This document shows, piece by piece, positions 1-8,375 of a stretch of 64,000 nt of DNA; position 1 is the first letter of the stretch, and the number at the start of each line of letters is the position of its first letter. Origin of the DNA: Spyradosoma sp004558035. Lineage in GTDB: Bacteria; Verrucomicrobiota; Verrucomicrobiia; Opitutales; UBA953. The notes beneath the pieces are model-generated. The model did not search any database. It was given only the letters and a program-made list of their open reading frames with translations, and was not told where the DNA came from. Location: the NCBI RefSeq assembly GCF_050314555.1, contig NZ_JBNPNH010000009.1, forward strand, positions 1 through 64,000, read 5' to 3'. The translations under genes were made by a program, and so were the position numbers.

Positions 1-111
1 ATCTTTTGCCTTCGGTGCACTTTTTTATTGAGGCATCGCGACCGCGCGCGGAATTTTTAGGAAAACCGCGAAGACAAAGGAGGCTCGGCGCCTTCGCCTG
101 TTTTCCGAAAC

Positions 112-158
112 CTTCTTTAAGCTTTAACCCTTAACCTTTTAAACTTTTACCTATCCGA
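112..158. repeat. AT-rich heptad-like intergenic repeat, left of rluB
   Basis: A run of short TTAA-containing units (CTTTAAG, CTTTAAC, CCTTAAC, CTTTTAAAC) precedes the rluB promoter. The reverse-complement series lies just after rluB at about 1307-1340, so the gene is bracketed by opposed copies. Similar arrays recur at 5878-5997, 20255-20300 and 48057-48180. There is no coding potential. Function unknown. Confidence 0.5.
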
Positions 159-171
159 AGGTTTTTCTTTG

Positions 172-200
172 TTGAGCGGCGGGCGTCCCCGCGCTATGCT
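172..200 (+). promoter_or_regulatory. Predicted sigma70-type promoter of rluB
   Basis: TTGAGC (172-177), a 17-bp spacer and TATGCT (195-200) give a good -35/-10 pair. The ATG at 212 lies 12 bp beyond the -10 box, so the 5' leader would be only about 4-6 nt. No Shine-Dalgarno sequence precedes the ATG. Prediction from motif spacing only. Confidence 0.45.
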
Positions 201-211
201 CGCGCGCCATT

Positions 212-1303
212 ATGAACGAAGAACAGATGCGTCTCCAAAAATATCTTTCGCAGGCGGAAGTGTGTTCCCGCCGCAAGGCGGAAGAGCTGATCGCCGACGG
301 GCAGGTCCGCGTGAACGGCAAAGTCGCCGAGCTCGGCCAGTGCGTCGTTCCCGGCGAGGACGTCGTGAAGATCGGCAGGCAGGTCATTTCCCTCGGCAAA
401 CGCGAAAGCATCGTGCTGATGATGAACAAGCCGCGCGGCTACCTGTGCACGAATCTCGATCCGAACGACGGGCAGACGGTCTTCCAGCTCATTCCCGAGA
501 CGTGGGCGGCGCACAAGCTCTTCTGCGTCGGGCGGCTCGACAAGGATTCCGAGGGGCTGCTGCTCATCACGAACGACGGCGACCTGGCGAACCGCATCAT
601 CCATCCGTCGAGCGACGTCGTGAAGCGCTACGAAGTGACGCTCAACCGCGAATACGACCCCGCGCTGACGCCGCGCCTGCTCAAGGGCGTGAAGCTCAAG
701 AACGAGGACGGCGAGGACGAATTTCTGCGCTTTTCGAACGTGATCCGTTTTCCCGACGGCAAGAAGCTCGAAATTCACCTGAACCAGGGACGCAAGCGGG
801 AGATCCGCCGCCTGCTCGAAGTCTTCGGCTTTTTCGTGAAGACGCTGCGCCGTTTTCAGATCGGCGGGCTCATTCTGAAGAAAATGCCGCCGGGCGACTG
901 CCGCAAGCTGACGAAGAAGGAAATCGACCTCATCTTCGCCAAGCACGGGAACGCCGATCCCTCGCGCCCGAGCGCCGTGAAGCGCCAGAACAAGGCGGCG
1001 CTGCGCGGAGAAAAGGCGGCGGAGCCCTCGCGCACGCTCAAGAAGGCGCACCGCAGGTTCGAAGAGGAGAAGGAACGCCGCGCCGTCATCGAAAAGAAAC
1101 TGCAGGTCAAGCGCGACGTGCGCCGGGCGACGCGCGCGGCGAAGCTCGCCGAAGCGGCGGACGTTCCCGCGGAGGCGCCGACGCTCGTGCCGAAGCGCTC
1201 CCGCGCGAAGAAGAGCGCCGCGTCCGAATGGAAGACGCAGCAGCGCCCGCACGCGAAGAACGCCCGCACGCGCTCCTACGCGAGCCGGAAGAAGAAAGCT
1301 TGA
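212..1303 (+). CDS. rluB: 23S rRNA pseudouridine synthase, RsuA/RluB family
   Basis: Converts a uridine of rRNA to pseudouridine; the RluB branch modifies a helix of 23S rRNA near the peptidyl transferase centre. Residues 7-50 form an S4 RNA-binding domain (LQKYLSQAEVCSRRKAEELI). The catalytic signature GRLDKDSEGLLLITNDG carries the nucleophile Asp110, and NKPRGYLCT (72-80) is typical of the RsuA/RluB/RluF group. After about residue 250 there is a long Lys/Arg-rich, low-complexity tail, longer than in compact RsuA and similar to the basic extensions of RluB/RluF. The ATG at 212 is chosen because the S4 domain starts right behind it and a promoter sits at 172-200. RluB is the best guess; RluF-type specificity cannot be excluded. 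Confidence 0.85.
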   Translation: MNEEQMRLQKYLSQAEVCSRRKAEELIADGQVRVNGKVAELGQCVVPGEDVVKIGRQVISLGKRESIVLMMNKPRGYLCTNLDPNDGQTVFQLIPETWAAHKLFCVGRLDKDSEGLLLITNDGDLANRIIHPSSDVVKRYEVTLNREYDPALTPRLLKGVKLKNEDGEDEFLRFSNVIRFPDGKKLEIHLNQGRKREIRRLLEVFGFFVKTLRRFQIGGLILKKMPPGDCRKLTKKEIDLIFAKHGNADPSRPSAVKRQNKAALRGEKAAEPSRTLKKAHRRFEEEKERRAVIEKKLQVKRDVRRATRAAKLAEAADVPAEAPTLVPKRSRAKKSAASEWKTQQRPHAKNARTRSYASRKKKA

Positions 1304-1430
1304 GAAAGCTTAAAGGTTAAGGCTTAAAGCTTAAAGGGAAGTTTGCGCGGGAAGAATTTCGGCGGGCAGGCGAGACGCTTGCCTGCCGATAAAAATTCGC
1401 GTTCATTCGCGGTTTTTCTTCGCGTCTTTG
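1304..1430. repeat. Composite intergenic repeat downstream of rluB
   Basis: Three modules in order: TTAA-rich units (GCTTAAAG, GTTAAGG, GCTTAAAG) at about 1307-1340; a hairpin whose arms GGCAGGC and GCCTGCC enclose GAGACGCTT (about 1364-1387); and an ATTCGCGTTCATTCGCGG phrase. The same order of modules recurs downstream of the PEP-CTERM gene (20255-20400). Possibly a terminator of rluB, but no long T run follows directly. No gene is seen between 1304 and 1509. Confidence 0.5.
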
Positions 1431-1509
1431 CGGGAGGACCTGCACTTCGACGCCGTCCGCGTTTTGGCTTTCCTTTCCCGCGAAAATTTAGGAGAATGTC
1501 CCTATAGCC

Positions 1510-4500
1510 ATGTTCGCATTACCCTTCAAAAAAACGTTCCGGAACTCCCGCCGACGCGGATTTTCGCTGGTCGTCGCGCTCGTCATGATGGCGCTGATGC
1601 TCCTCATCGCGATTTCCCTCGTGTCGTTCGTCTATCTCGAATCGCAGATCGGCGGCTACCGCGTCAAGCGCTACCAGGCTCAGGCGAACGCCGTCTGCGG
1701 TCTCCGCATCGCGCTCGCGCAGCTCCAGCTCCTCGCCGGCGACGACCAGCGCGTCACCGCCACGGCGGACATTCTCGACCAGGGCGGGACCAACAAGTCG
1801 CTCCCCTCGGGAACGCCCTACAAGGGCAAGCGCCATTGGACGGGCGTCTGGGCGACCGGCGGGCTCGACAAGTCCGATTCGCAGAAGCTCCGCGACTGGG
1901 ATTACAAGGATCCCGACGCCAAGCCCTTCCTCGGCTGGCTCGTTTCCGGCTACGATTCCGACTCCGGCAATTTCTCCCCGCTCGACCAGCCCGTCTCGAA
2001 GTCTTCCGTCGACGCGGACAAGGGCAAGGAGCTCGTCTCCGAGGCCGTCAACGCCTACGACGTGGACGACGACAGCCCCGAGCTCGTCACCCTCGTCGGC
2101 GCGGGAACGCTCGGCAAAAAGACCGGCTGGGAGGACGACGTCGTCAAGGTGCGCCGCGTTCCGCTCGAAAAGCGCACCGATTTCCAGCGTTCCGCCAAGG
2201 GCGCCGGTTCCTTCGCCTACTGGGTCGGCGACGAAGGCGTGAAGGCGCGCGTGAATCTCTCCGACGCCTACGCGCGCGAGTTCGATTCCTCGCTCAACGA
2301 CTTCCAGCGCACGCTCCGTGCCACGCCTCAGCGCGTCGGCGCCGAAGTCATCACCGGCATCAAGTCCTTCGACGACTGGTGGAGCGCCGACGCCAAGAGC
2401 GCGGGAACGGCCTCCGCCGCCAGGCTCCCCTACGTGCTTTCCCTCGGCAATCTCGCCGCCTACGCCGACGAAGATTCCGCCGACTTCCTCAAAAACGCCC
2501 GCGCGCTTTACCACGACGTCTCGTTCTGGTCCCGCGGCGTCTTCGCCGACGTGTACAGCGGCGGTCTCAAGACCGACCTTTCCGTCGCCTTCGAAATGCC
2601 CTGGTTCGGCGGGAACGACGGCTTCAACAAGGGCTTCCGCGACTACCCGCAGTTCCACGGCTCCGGCGAAAAGAACGGGCTCAACCTGCTCAGCTATTTC
2701 TCGGTCGACAACAACGAGACGACGAAATGGTGGCTCGAACAGCCGTCCGAGGGGCTCGGCTACGTCTATGAGTTCGACACGAAGATCGCCAAGCGCGGGA
2801 ACTCCGACGGCCGCTATCTGCGCGGACCGACCTGGGACGTCTTCCGAAACTACTACCGCCTCTACAAGCGCGAAGTCGAAAAGCGGGGCGTGCGCGGGCT
2901 GAAGGCGTCCGACGATTCCACGTGGCTCGCGACCGGCATGGCGCCGTACAGCTACCTGCAGGGCGACCCGCGCCACGTCCGCGAGAGCACGTCCGTCAAC
3001 GTCTCCACCGGCTCCGGACAGGCGACGACGCAGACCTACAAGGGCGTCTTCTCTCCGAAATGGAACTACGCGGCAGCGTCCTGGCGCGGCGGCATGGAAT
3101 ACAACAACAGCGCCGGACACGGCGGCGACTACACCAACTTCGTCGATGCGCCGACGTACCTGACGGAAGTCTCCGGCGATCCCGACTACAAGGTCGAGCA
3201 GGGCGCCGTTTACGCCAACACTTCCACGGGCGTGCAGAAGGGGTCCGCGATTATCCCGCAGTCGATGCGTCTCGCGCCGGAAGTGCTGCGCTTTTCGATG
3301 AAGTTCTCGCTGATCTTCAATCAGGATTCCGCCGCGCTCATCGCGGAGCCGCTCTTTGTGCTCCACAATCCCTACAACGTGCCGATCGAGTTCTTCGGTC
3401 TCGGCATGAACGTCACGAAATTCTATCCGTTCTCTCTCCTCCTGCATCGCGAGGACGGCGGGAAATTCTGGTATTGGAAAAACACTTACGTCGGCTACAA
3501 CCGGACGGTCGGCGCGGACGGCGAATACACCGGAAACACGGACAATCTGATCGAAAGCGAGTACATGCAGATTCCGTTCTGGTTCTTCAGCGGCAATTAT
3601 TCCGGAAAGACCGCTCATTCGCTCTACCTTTTCGCGGGAACGAGCTCCTACACGGGTTCGCCGAACGGCTCCATCGTCATGCAGCCGGGCGAGGTGAAGC
3701 CCGTTTTCGCCTATTCCAAGCAGTATCCGGTCAAGCTCAAGGTCGGCGGCGGCGGAACGAACAACAACGCCGGCGACGAAATTTACGGTCTCGCGAATTC
3801 GCTCGGCAATTTCGAGCCCGACCCCGAAGGCGGTCTGCCCGGCTTCGAAATTCCGATGGCGTTCGCCAAGATGAAGAATCCGGCGGACCTGAACTGCGAT
3901 TTCTCGATTTCCCTGGGGCATGCCGCTCCCGACCTTTGGGGCGCTTCCGGCACCGCGGCGGTGGCGCAGCTCGAATCCGACATGCTCCTCTTTTACCTGT
4001 TCTACCCGCAGAGCGCGATCGGAGAAAACATGAAGGACAAAGACATGCTGACGCGCACTTGGAACGACCCGAGCAGCTCTTCCGGCTGGTCGGACCAGGC
4101 GGACGAAACGCTGCTCCAGAACATCTCCGTCAGCCGCATCTCGCTTTACAGATACAACAGCCAGCGCATCGGCAACCAGTCGTCCGAATGGGTGAAGCTC
4201 GGCAAGTCCTTCTACCGCGAATCGGGCACGGGCTGGGACGGCGCGCGCAAGCAGGCGCTCTGCGTCTATGAAGTCTATAAGGGAGGCGCGGAAGACACTC
4301 CCTTCGCCGGCCCGCTGCTTTCGAACTCGCGCCCGTGGGTCGTCGATCCGCGCTCGTGGAACTCCGAGAAGCTGGTCGACGACAACGCGCCGAGCCAGAT
4401 TGGCGAAAAGCCGCGCGGGAACTTCGTGAACGCCGGTCCGGGCTGGATCGCGCAGATCCGCACGGACGGCATCGACGAAATGGACGCGATCGAGCACACC

Positions 4501-5877
4501 GGCGACGGTCAGGCGTATTGGGGCGACAGCACGGGCGCCGACGGGCAGACGAACGTCGTGCTTTACGAAGTGCCGACGCGCCCGATGACGTCGCTCGGGC
4601 AGTTCCAGAGCGTCGACTGCTCGGTCCTGGACTACGAGCCGAGCTACGTCGTGGCGAATTCGTATCCGCCGATCGGCAACAAGGATCTTTCGACGCTCTT
4701 CGATTGGCCGGAACACAAGGCGGGAACGCCGCCGCAGCAGCCGCGCGCGGACACGCCCTTCGCGGCGAATCTCGCGCTCTTCGACCGCTATTTCTTCTCC
4801 GGCGTCAATTTCGGCGATCTCGACGGACAGCAGAAAAACGTCTCCGCGTTCGCGCGCAAGCTGCTCGACGACGAGGCTGCGAACCCGCTCGCGAACCCGC
4901 GCGTGTCGCTGATCCGCGACCGCTCCGACCCGGACCGCACGGACGACGTCGTGACCGAAGAGCTGAAGGACCCGAACAAGGTCGCGCGCAATTTCCTCTA
5001 CGAAGGCGCGTTCAACGTCAATTCCACGTCCGTGGAGGCTTGGAAGGCGCAGCTCGCGAGTCTGCACAAGCAGTATCTGAAGATCGACGGCGATTATTCC
5101 GAGGCGGAAGATTTCCCGATCGTGCGCTTCATGAAGCTCATCGGCAAGGACGCCGGCGGCGAAGGCAAGAACAACTCCGGCGTCGGCGACAGCGACGGCG
5201 ACGAAGGTTCCGGCTGGCGCTGGTACCGCGCGCTGAAGGACAGCGACCTGCAGTCGCTCGCCGAAAAAATCGTCGAAGAAGTGCGTCTGCGCGGCCCCTT
5301 CATGTCGATGGCGGACTTCGTGAACCGCCGCTACAACGCGAGCGACGACACGGCGCGCTCGGGAACGCTGCAGGCGGCTATCGACAAGACGAGCTCGATC
5401 AACAAGAGCATGGGCGAAGCGAAGAACACGCCGGACTCGACGCAGTTCCCGAACCTGATTCCCTCGACGGGCAAAGCCTCGAAAAAGGCGGGCGCGACGG
5501 GCTACCTGACGCAGGGTGACGTGCTCTCGAGCCTCGGCGCGGGCATGACGGTGCGCTCCGACACGTTCACGATCCGCGCCTACGGCGACGTCTTCGGGCT
5601 GAGCGGGAACGCCGAGGCGCGCGCCTACTGCGAGGCCGTCGTGCAGCGCCTGCCGGATTGGGTCGCCGACGAGGAGGACGCAGTGCTGGAAAGCGCGGAC
5701 AAGACGATCTTCGACTCGCTGCAGGTGCGCAAGAACTACCGCTCGCAGTCGCTCGGCAACGACGAGCATTTCTTCGAGAAGTTCGAACGCAACACGCAGC
5801 TGAAGGCCGTGAACCGCCTCTTCGGCCGCCGTTTCAAGATCGTGTCGTTCCGCTGGCTCACCCCGGACGAAATTTGA
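1510..5877 (+). CDS. Very large prepilin-like protein, Verru_Chthon cassette protein A type
   Basis: The 1455-aa protein starts with a type IV prepilin-like N-terminus: basic RNSRRRG, then FSLVVALVMMALMLLIAI, with presumed cleavage after Gly17. Position +5 of the mature protein is Val instead of the usual Glu, as in minor pilins and GspK-like subunits. A helix containing GLRIALAQLQ and the phrase DQRVTATADI follow. The rest is a long globular exported region without recognised enzymatic motifs, ending in a conserved-looking block (SMADFVNRRY, TQGDVLSSLG, RSDTFTIRAYGD, CEAVVQRLPDWV). From memory of the family this matches the large 'A' protein of the Verru_Chthon cassette; the usual small B-D pilin-like partners are not adjacent. 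Likely role: tip or minor component of a pseudopilus or secretion apparatus (inference). The ATG at 1510 has only a distant AGGAG about 16 bp upstream. Confidence 0.6.
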   Translation: MFALPFKKTFRNSRRRGFSLVVALVMMALMLLIAISLVSFVYLESQIGGYRVKRYQAQANAVCGLRIALAQLQLLAGDDQRVTATADILDQGGTNKSLPSGTPYKGKRHWTGVWATGGLDKSDSQKLRDWDYKDPDAKPFLGWLVSGYDSDSGNFSPLDQPVSKSSVDADKGKELVSEAVNAYDVDDDSPELVTLVGAGTLGKKTGWEDDVVKVRRVPLEKRTDFQRSAKGAGSFAYWVGDEGVKARVNLSDAYAREFDSSLNDFQRTLRATPQRVGAEVITGIKSFDDWWSADAKSAGTASAARLPYVLSLGNLAAYADEDSADFLKNARALYHDVSFWSRGVFADVYSGGLKTDLSVAFEMPWFGGNDGFNKGFRDYPQFHGSGEKNGLNLLSYFSVDNNETTKWWLEQPSEGLGYVYEFDTKIAKRGNSDGRYLRGPTWDVFRNYYRLYKREVEKRGVRGLKASDDSTWLATGMAPYSYLQGDPRHVRESTSVNVSTGSGQATTQTYKGVFSPKWNYAAASWRGGMEYNNSAGHGGDYTNFVDAPTYLTEVSGDPDYKVEQGAVYANTSTGVQKGSAIIPQSMRLAPEVLRFSMKFSLIFNQDSAALIAEPLFVLHNPYNVPIEFFGLGMNVTKFYPFSLLLHREDGGKFWYWKNTYVGYNRTVGADGEYTGNTDNLIESEYMQIPFWFFSGNYSGKTAHSLYLFAGTSSYTGSPNGSIVMQPGEVKPVFAYSKQYPVKLKVGGGGTNNNAGDEIYGLANSLGNFEPDPEGGLPGFEIPMAFAKMKNPADLNCDFSISLGHAAPDLWGASGTAAVAQLESDMLLFYLFYPQSAIGENMKDKDMLTRTWNDPSSSSGWSDQADETLLQNISVSRISLYRYNSQRIGNQSSEWVKLGKSFYRESGTGWDGARKQALCVYEVYKGGAEDTPFAGPLLSNSRPWVVDPRSWNSEKLVDDNAPSQIGEKPRGNFVNAGPGWIAQIRTDGIDEMDAIEHTGDGQAYWGDSTGADGQTNVVLYEVPTRPMTSLGQFQSVDCSVLDYEPSYVVANSYPPIGNKDLSTLFDWPEHKAGTPPQQPRADTPFAANLALFDRYFFSGVNFGDLDGQQKNVSAFARKLLDDEAANPLANPRVSLIRDRSDPDRTDDVVTEELKDPNKVARNFLYEGAFNVNSTSVEAWKAQLASLHKQYLKIDGDYSEAEDFPIVRFMKLIGKDAGGEGKNNSGVGDSDGDEGSGWRWYRALKDSDLQSLAEKIVEEVRLRGPFMSMADFVNRRYNASDDTARSGTLQAAIDKTSSINKSMGEAKNTPDSTQFPNLIPSTGKASKKAGATGYLTQGDVLSSLGAGMTVRSDTFTIRAYGDVFGLSGNAEARAYCEAVVQRLPDWVADEEDAVLESADKTIFDSLQVRKNYRSQSLGNDEHFFEKFERNTQLKAVNRLFGRRFKIVSFRWLTPDEI

Positions 5878-5997
5878 AGAAAAGGTTAAGGGAAAAGTTG
5901 AGGGCTTAAAGCTTAAAGAAAATTTTCTCTAAGCTCTCAACTCTCATCTCTCCTCTTTCCTTTAATCTTTAACCCTTAACCTTTAAGCTTTATTCCC
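5878..5997. repeat. AT-rich imperfect palindrome between 1510-5877 gene and malQ
   Basis: The left half reads as GTTAAGG, GTTGAGG, GCTTAAAG units. The right half is the reverse complement family (CTCTCAACTC, CTTTAATC, CTTTAACCC, TTAACC, TTTAAGC). The two halves can fold into a long imperfect stem. The element fills the whole intergenic space, so it probably serves as the 3' end of the upstream transcript. No coding potential. Confidence 0.5.
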
Positions 5998-7512
5998 ATG
6001 TTCAATTGGCTCAAAAGCCGCTCGAGCGGCGTTCTTCTTCATCCGACCATGCTGCCTTCCCGCCAGGGCATCGGCACGCTCGGCGCTTCCGCGCGTCAGT
6101 TCGCGGACGCGCTGGCGGACGCGCGCGTCGGCTATTGGCAGGTCTGCCCGCTCGGGCCGACGGGCTTCGGCGATTCGCCGTATCAGTGCTTTTCCTCGTT
6201 CGCGGGAAATCCCTTTCTCGTCGATTTCGAGAGTCTGGCGGAGCAGGGCTTTCTCGACGCCGCGGATCTGGAGCCCTTCGCGGCGCTCCCGCGCGACCAC
6301 GTGGAATACGGCGCGCTTTGGAGCGTCTTTCACGCCTGCGCCGACAAGCTCTACGGGAACGTCAAAAAAGATCCCGCGCTGCTGACGCGGCTCGGAGACT
6401 TCGCGACCTTCCGCCGCGACAACGCGTATTGGCTCGAAGGATACGCGCTCTACACGGCGCTGAAAAAGCATTTCGACGGCGCCCCGTGGTACGCGTGGCC
6501 GGCGAACGCGCGCCGCTTCGAATCCGCCGCGAAGGCGAAGTGGGGCGCGGGCGTGCTCGCGGAAAAGGAAAAGACGGAGATCGTGCAGTTCATCTTCTTC
6601 GCGCAGTGGCGCGAACTGCGCGGCCACGCGCGTTCCCGCGGCGTGAAGATCGTCGGCGACGTGCCGATCTTCACGGCGCTCGACAGCGCGGACGTCTGGC
6701 AGAATCCGGGCATTTTTCAGATCGACAAAAAGACCGCCGAGCCCCTCGCCGTCGCGGGCGTGCCTCCGGACTATTTTTCGGCGACCGGCCAGCTCTGGGG
6801 CAATCCGCTCTACGACTGGGCGGCGCTCAAGAAGACCGGCTACGCGTGGTGGATCGCGCGCCTGCGGGCCTGCTTCGCGCTCTACGACGTCGTGCGCATC
6901 GACCATTTCCGCGCCTTCTACGATTACTGGCGCATTCCCGCGGGAGCGCCGGACGCCCGCACGGGCGAGTGGGTGCTCGGTCCCGGGCTGGAGTTCTTCG
7001 ACCGCGTGCGCCGCGCGCTCGGAAACGCGCAGTTGATCGCGGAAGACCTCGGCGACATGAACGACGGCGTGCGCAAGCTGCTCGCGGACACCGGGCTGCC
7101 CGGCATGGCGGTGCTGCAGTTCGCCTTCGGCGGCGATCCGAAAAATCTTTACCTGCCGCACAACATCGGCGCGAACACGATCGTGTATCCGGGAACTCAC
7201 GACAACAACACCGTCGTCGGCTGGTACGCGTCCGCCGCCGAACACGAGCGCGATTTCTTCCGCCGCTACCTGTGGACGGACGGGAACGAGCCGCACTGGG
7301 CGCTCGTCAACGCCGCGCTGAAGTCGCACGCGCGCCTCGCCGTGATTTCCGTGCAGGACCTGCTCGGACTCGGCGCCGAAGCGCGCTTCAACGAGCCGGG
7401 AACGGAACTGAAGAACTGGCGCTGGCGCCTCTCCGACGCCGATTTCGCACGCTTCCGCGCCGACGTCGTGCCGCGCCTGCGCGAGCTCGTCGAAATCTCC
7501 GGAAGAGCGTGA
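5998..7512 (+). CDS. malQ: 4-alpha-glucanotransferase (amylomaltase, GH77)
   Basis: Cytoplasmic enzyme that transfers alpha-1,4-glucan segments between maltodextrins. At 504 aa it has the usual length of bacterial amylomaltases. The N-terminus SRQGIGTLG and PLGPTGFGDSPYQ are hallmark GH77 motifs. Catalytic residues are recognisable: nucleophile Asp302 in VVRIDHFRAF, acid/base Glu349 in LIAEDLGD, and Asp402 in YPGTHDNNTVVGW. It pairs functionally with glycogen phosphorylase at 8969, separated from it by rpmI-rplT. The start at 5998 gives a normal family N-terminus; no Shine-Dalgarno sequence is visible. The intergenic palindromes on both sides suggest it forms its own transcription unit. Confidence 0.95.
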   Translation: MFNWLKSRSSGVLLHPTMLPSRQGIGTLGASARQFADALADARVGYWQVCPLGPTGFGDSPYQCFSSFAGNPFLVDFESLAEQGFLDAADLEPFAALPRDHVEYGALWSVFHACADKLYGNVKKDPALLTRLGDFATFRRDNAYWLEGYALYTALKKHFDGAPWYAWPANARRFESAAKAKWGAGVLAEKEKTEIVQFIFFAQWRELRGHARSRGVKIVGDVPIFTALDSADVWQNPGIFQIDKKTAEPLAVAGVPPDYFSATGQLWGNPLYDWAALKKTGYAWWIARLRACFALYDVVRIDHFRAFYDYWRIPAGAPDARTGEWVLGPGLEFFDRVRRALGNAQLIAEDLGDMNDGVRKLLADTGLPGMAVLQFAFGGDPKNLYLPHNIGANTIVYPGTHDNNTVVGWYASAAEHERDFFRRYLWTDGNEPHWALVNAALKSHARLAVISVQDLLGLGAEARFNEPGTELKNWRWRLSDADFARFRADVVPRLRELVEISGRA

Positions 7513-7528
7513 TTGCGAAGAAAGTGAT

Positions 7529-7612
7529 GAGGTTATGAAGTTATGGTGGTTATGAAGTTCATTGCGCTCGGCGAAGCGAAAAGCAATCAACTTCCTATAA
7601 CCTCCATAACCT
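7529..7612. repeat. Inverted repeat (GGTTATGAAGTT family) between malQ and rpmI
   Basis: The left arm 7529-7565 (GAGGTTATG, AAGTTATGG, TGGTTATGAAGTT, CATTGC) is matched by the right arm 7583-7612 (GCAATCAACTTCC, TATAACC, TCCATAACCTC). They enclose a short GC-rich loop. The imperfect stem is long and AT-rich, built from about 8-bp units like the other intergenic palindromes but with a different unit sequence. Probably a 3' end structure of malQ. Confidence 0.5.
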
Positions 7613-7671
7613 CCTCACCTTTCCCTGCAAAAAATTCTCCTTTTTCCTCCGTTTTTCCCTTTACAATTCCC

Positions 7672-7677
7672 GCGAAA
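7672..7677 (+). promoter_or_regulatory. Possible -10 box of rpmI-rplT
   Basis: TACAAT lies 23 bp upstream of the rpmI start codon, giving a leader of about 16-18 nt. No convincing -35 element is seen at the usual distance (pyrimidine-rich there). No sign of the long L20-binding leader known from Bacillus or E. coli. Confidence 0.25.
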
Positions 7678-7700
7678 AACGTTTTTCTAAGCACCTTCTT

Positions 7701-7892
7701 ATGCAAAAAACTAAGAAATCCATCGCAAAACGGTTCAAAGTGACCGGCAGCGGCAAACTGATGCGTCGCTCGCCCAACACGCGTCACCTTCTCCGCAACA
7801 AGAGCACGAAGTCTCGTCGTCGCTCCGGTGCGGACAAGCGTGTCGACGAGGGCTTCGAAAAGACCTTCAAGTCCGCGATGCCGTTCGCGTAA
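7701..7892 (+). CDS. rpmI: Large ribosomal subunit protein bL35
   Basis: 63 aa, normal for L35, with the diagnostic MQKTKKSIAKRFKVTGSGK start and the KLMRRSPNTRHLL core. Basic throughout, binding 23S rRNA in the 50S subunit. Followed 98 bp later by rplT, the universal partner. The third member of the classical infC-rpmI-rplT cluster, infC, is not upstream; malQ is there instead. No Shine-Dalgarno sequence is evident (upstream CTAAGCACCTTCTT). Confidence 0.97.
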   Translation: MQKTKKSIAKRFKVTGSGKLMRRSPNTRHLLRNKSTKSRRRSGADKRVDEGFEKTFKSAMPFA

Positions 7893-7990
7893 TCTCTCGC
7901 AAAAGGAATTACGGACCGCAACCGAAAACCGCACTTGCCGGGTGAAATTGACGACCCGGCGGTCACAAAAAGAAAGAAAGTTAAAGCAAC

Positions 7991-8347
7991 ATGTCACGTG
8001 TCACCAACTCTCCCGCAACGCGCGCGCGCCGCAAACGCGTCCTGAAACAGGCGAAAGGCTACTTCGGGCTCAAATCCCGCGCTTACACGCACGCGAACGA
8101 CGCGGTCAACCGCGCTCAGAAGTACGCGTATGTGCATCGCCGCCTGAAGAAGCATGACTTCCGTCAGCTCTGGATTGTGCGCATCAACGCCGCCTGCCGT
8201 CCTCTCGGCATCACCTACAGCCGCCTCGTCGCGGGCCTGAAGAAGGCGGAAATCGTCATCGACCGCAAGAACCTCAGCGAGCTCGCCATCAACGACGCCG
8301 CCGCGTTCGCCGCGATTGTCGAAAAAGCGAAAGCCGCGCTCGCCTGA
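7991..8347 (+). CDS. rplT: Large ribosomal subunit protein bL20
   Basis: 118 aa, standard for L20: very basic N-terminal helix (MSRVTNSPATRARRKRVLKQ), central AYTHANDAVNRAQKYAYVHR and C-terminal globular part with LWIVRINAACR and YSRLVAGLKKA. It assembles early onto 23S rRNA and in many bacteria represses its own operon. Weak purine-rich AAAGAAAGTTAAAG precedes the start. The unit ends with the strong terminator at 8376. Confidence 0.97.
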   Translation: MSRVTNSPATRARRKRVLKQAKGYFGLKSRAYTHANDAVNRAQKYAYVHRRLKKHDFRQLWIVRINAACRPLGITYSRLVAGLKKAEIVIDRKNLSELAINDAAAFAAIVEKAKAALA

Positions 8348-8375
8348 CCGAAAACAAGCGAATTTCAAAAAAGGG

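Noticed and set aside
1519..5769. 1416-aa minus-strand open frame opposite the prepilin-like gene
   Set aside because: Antisense shadow of a high-GC gene; Arg/Val/Glu-rich and without recognisable motifs, whereas the plus frame has a clear leader peptide and conserved C-terminus.
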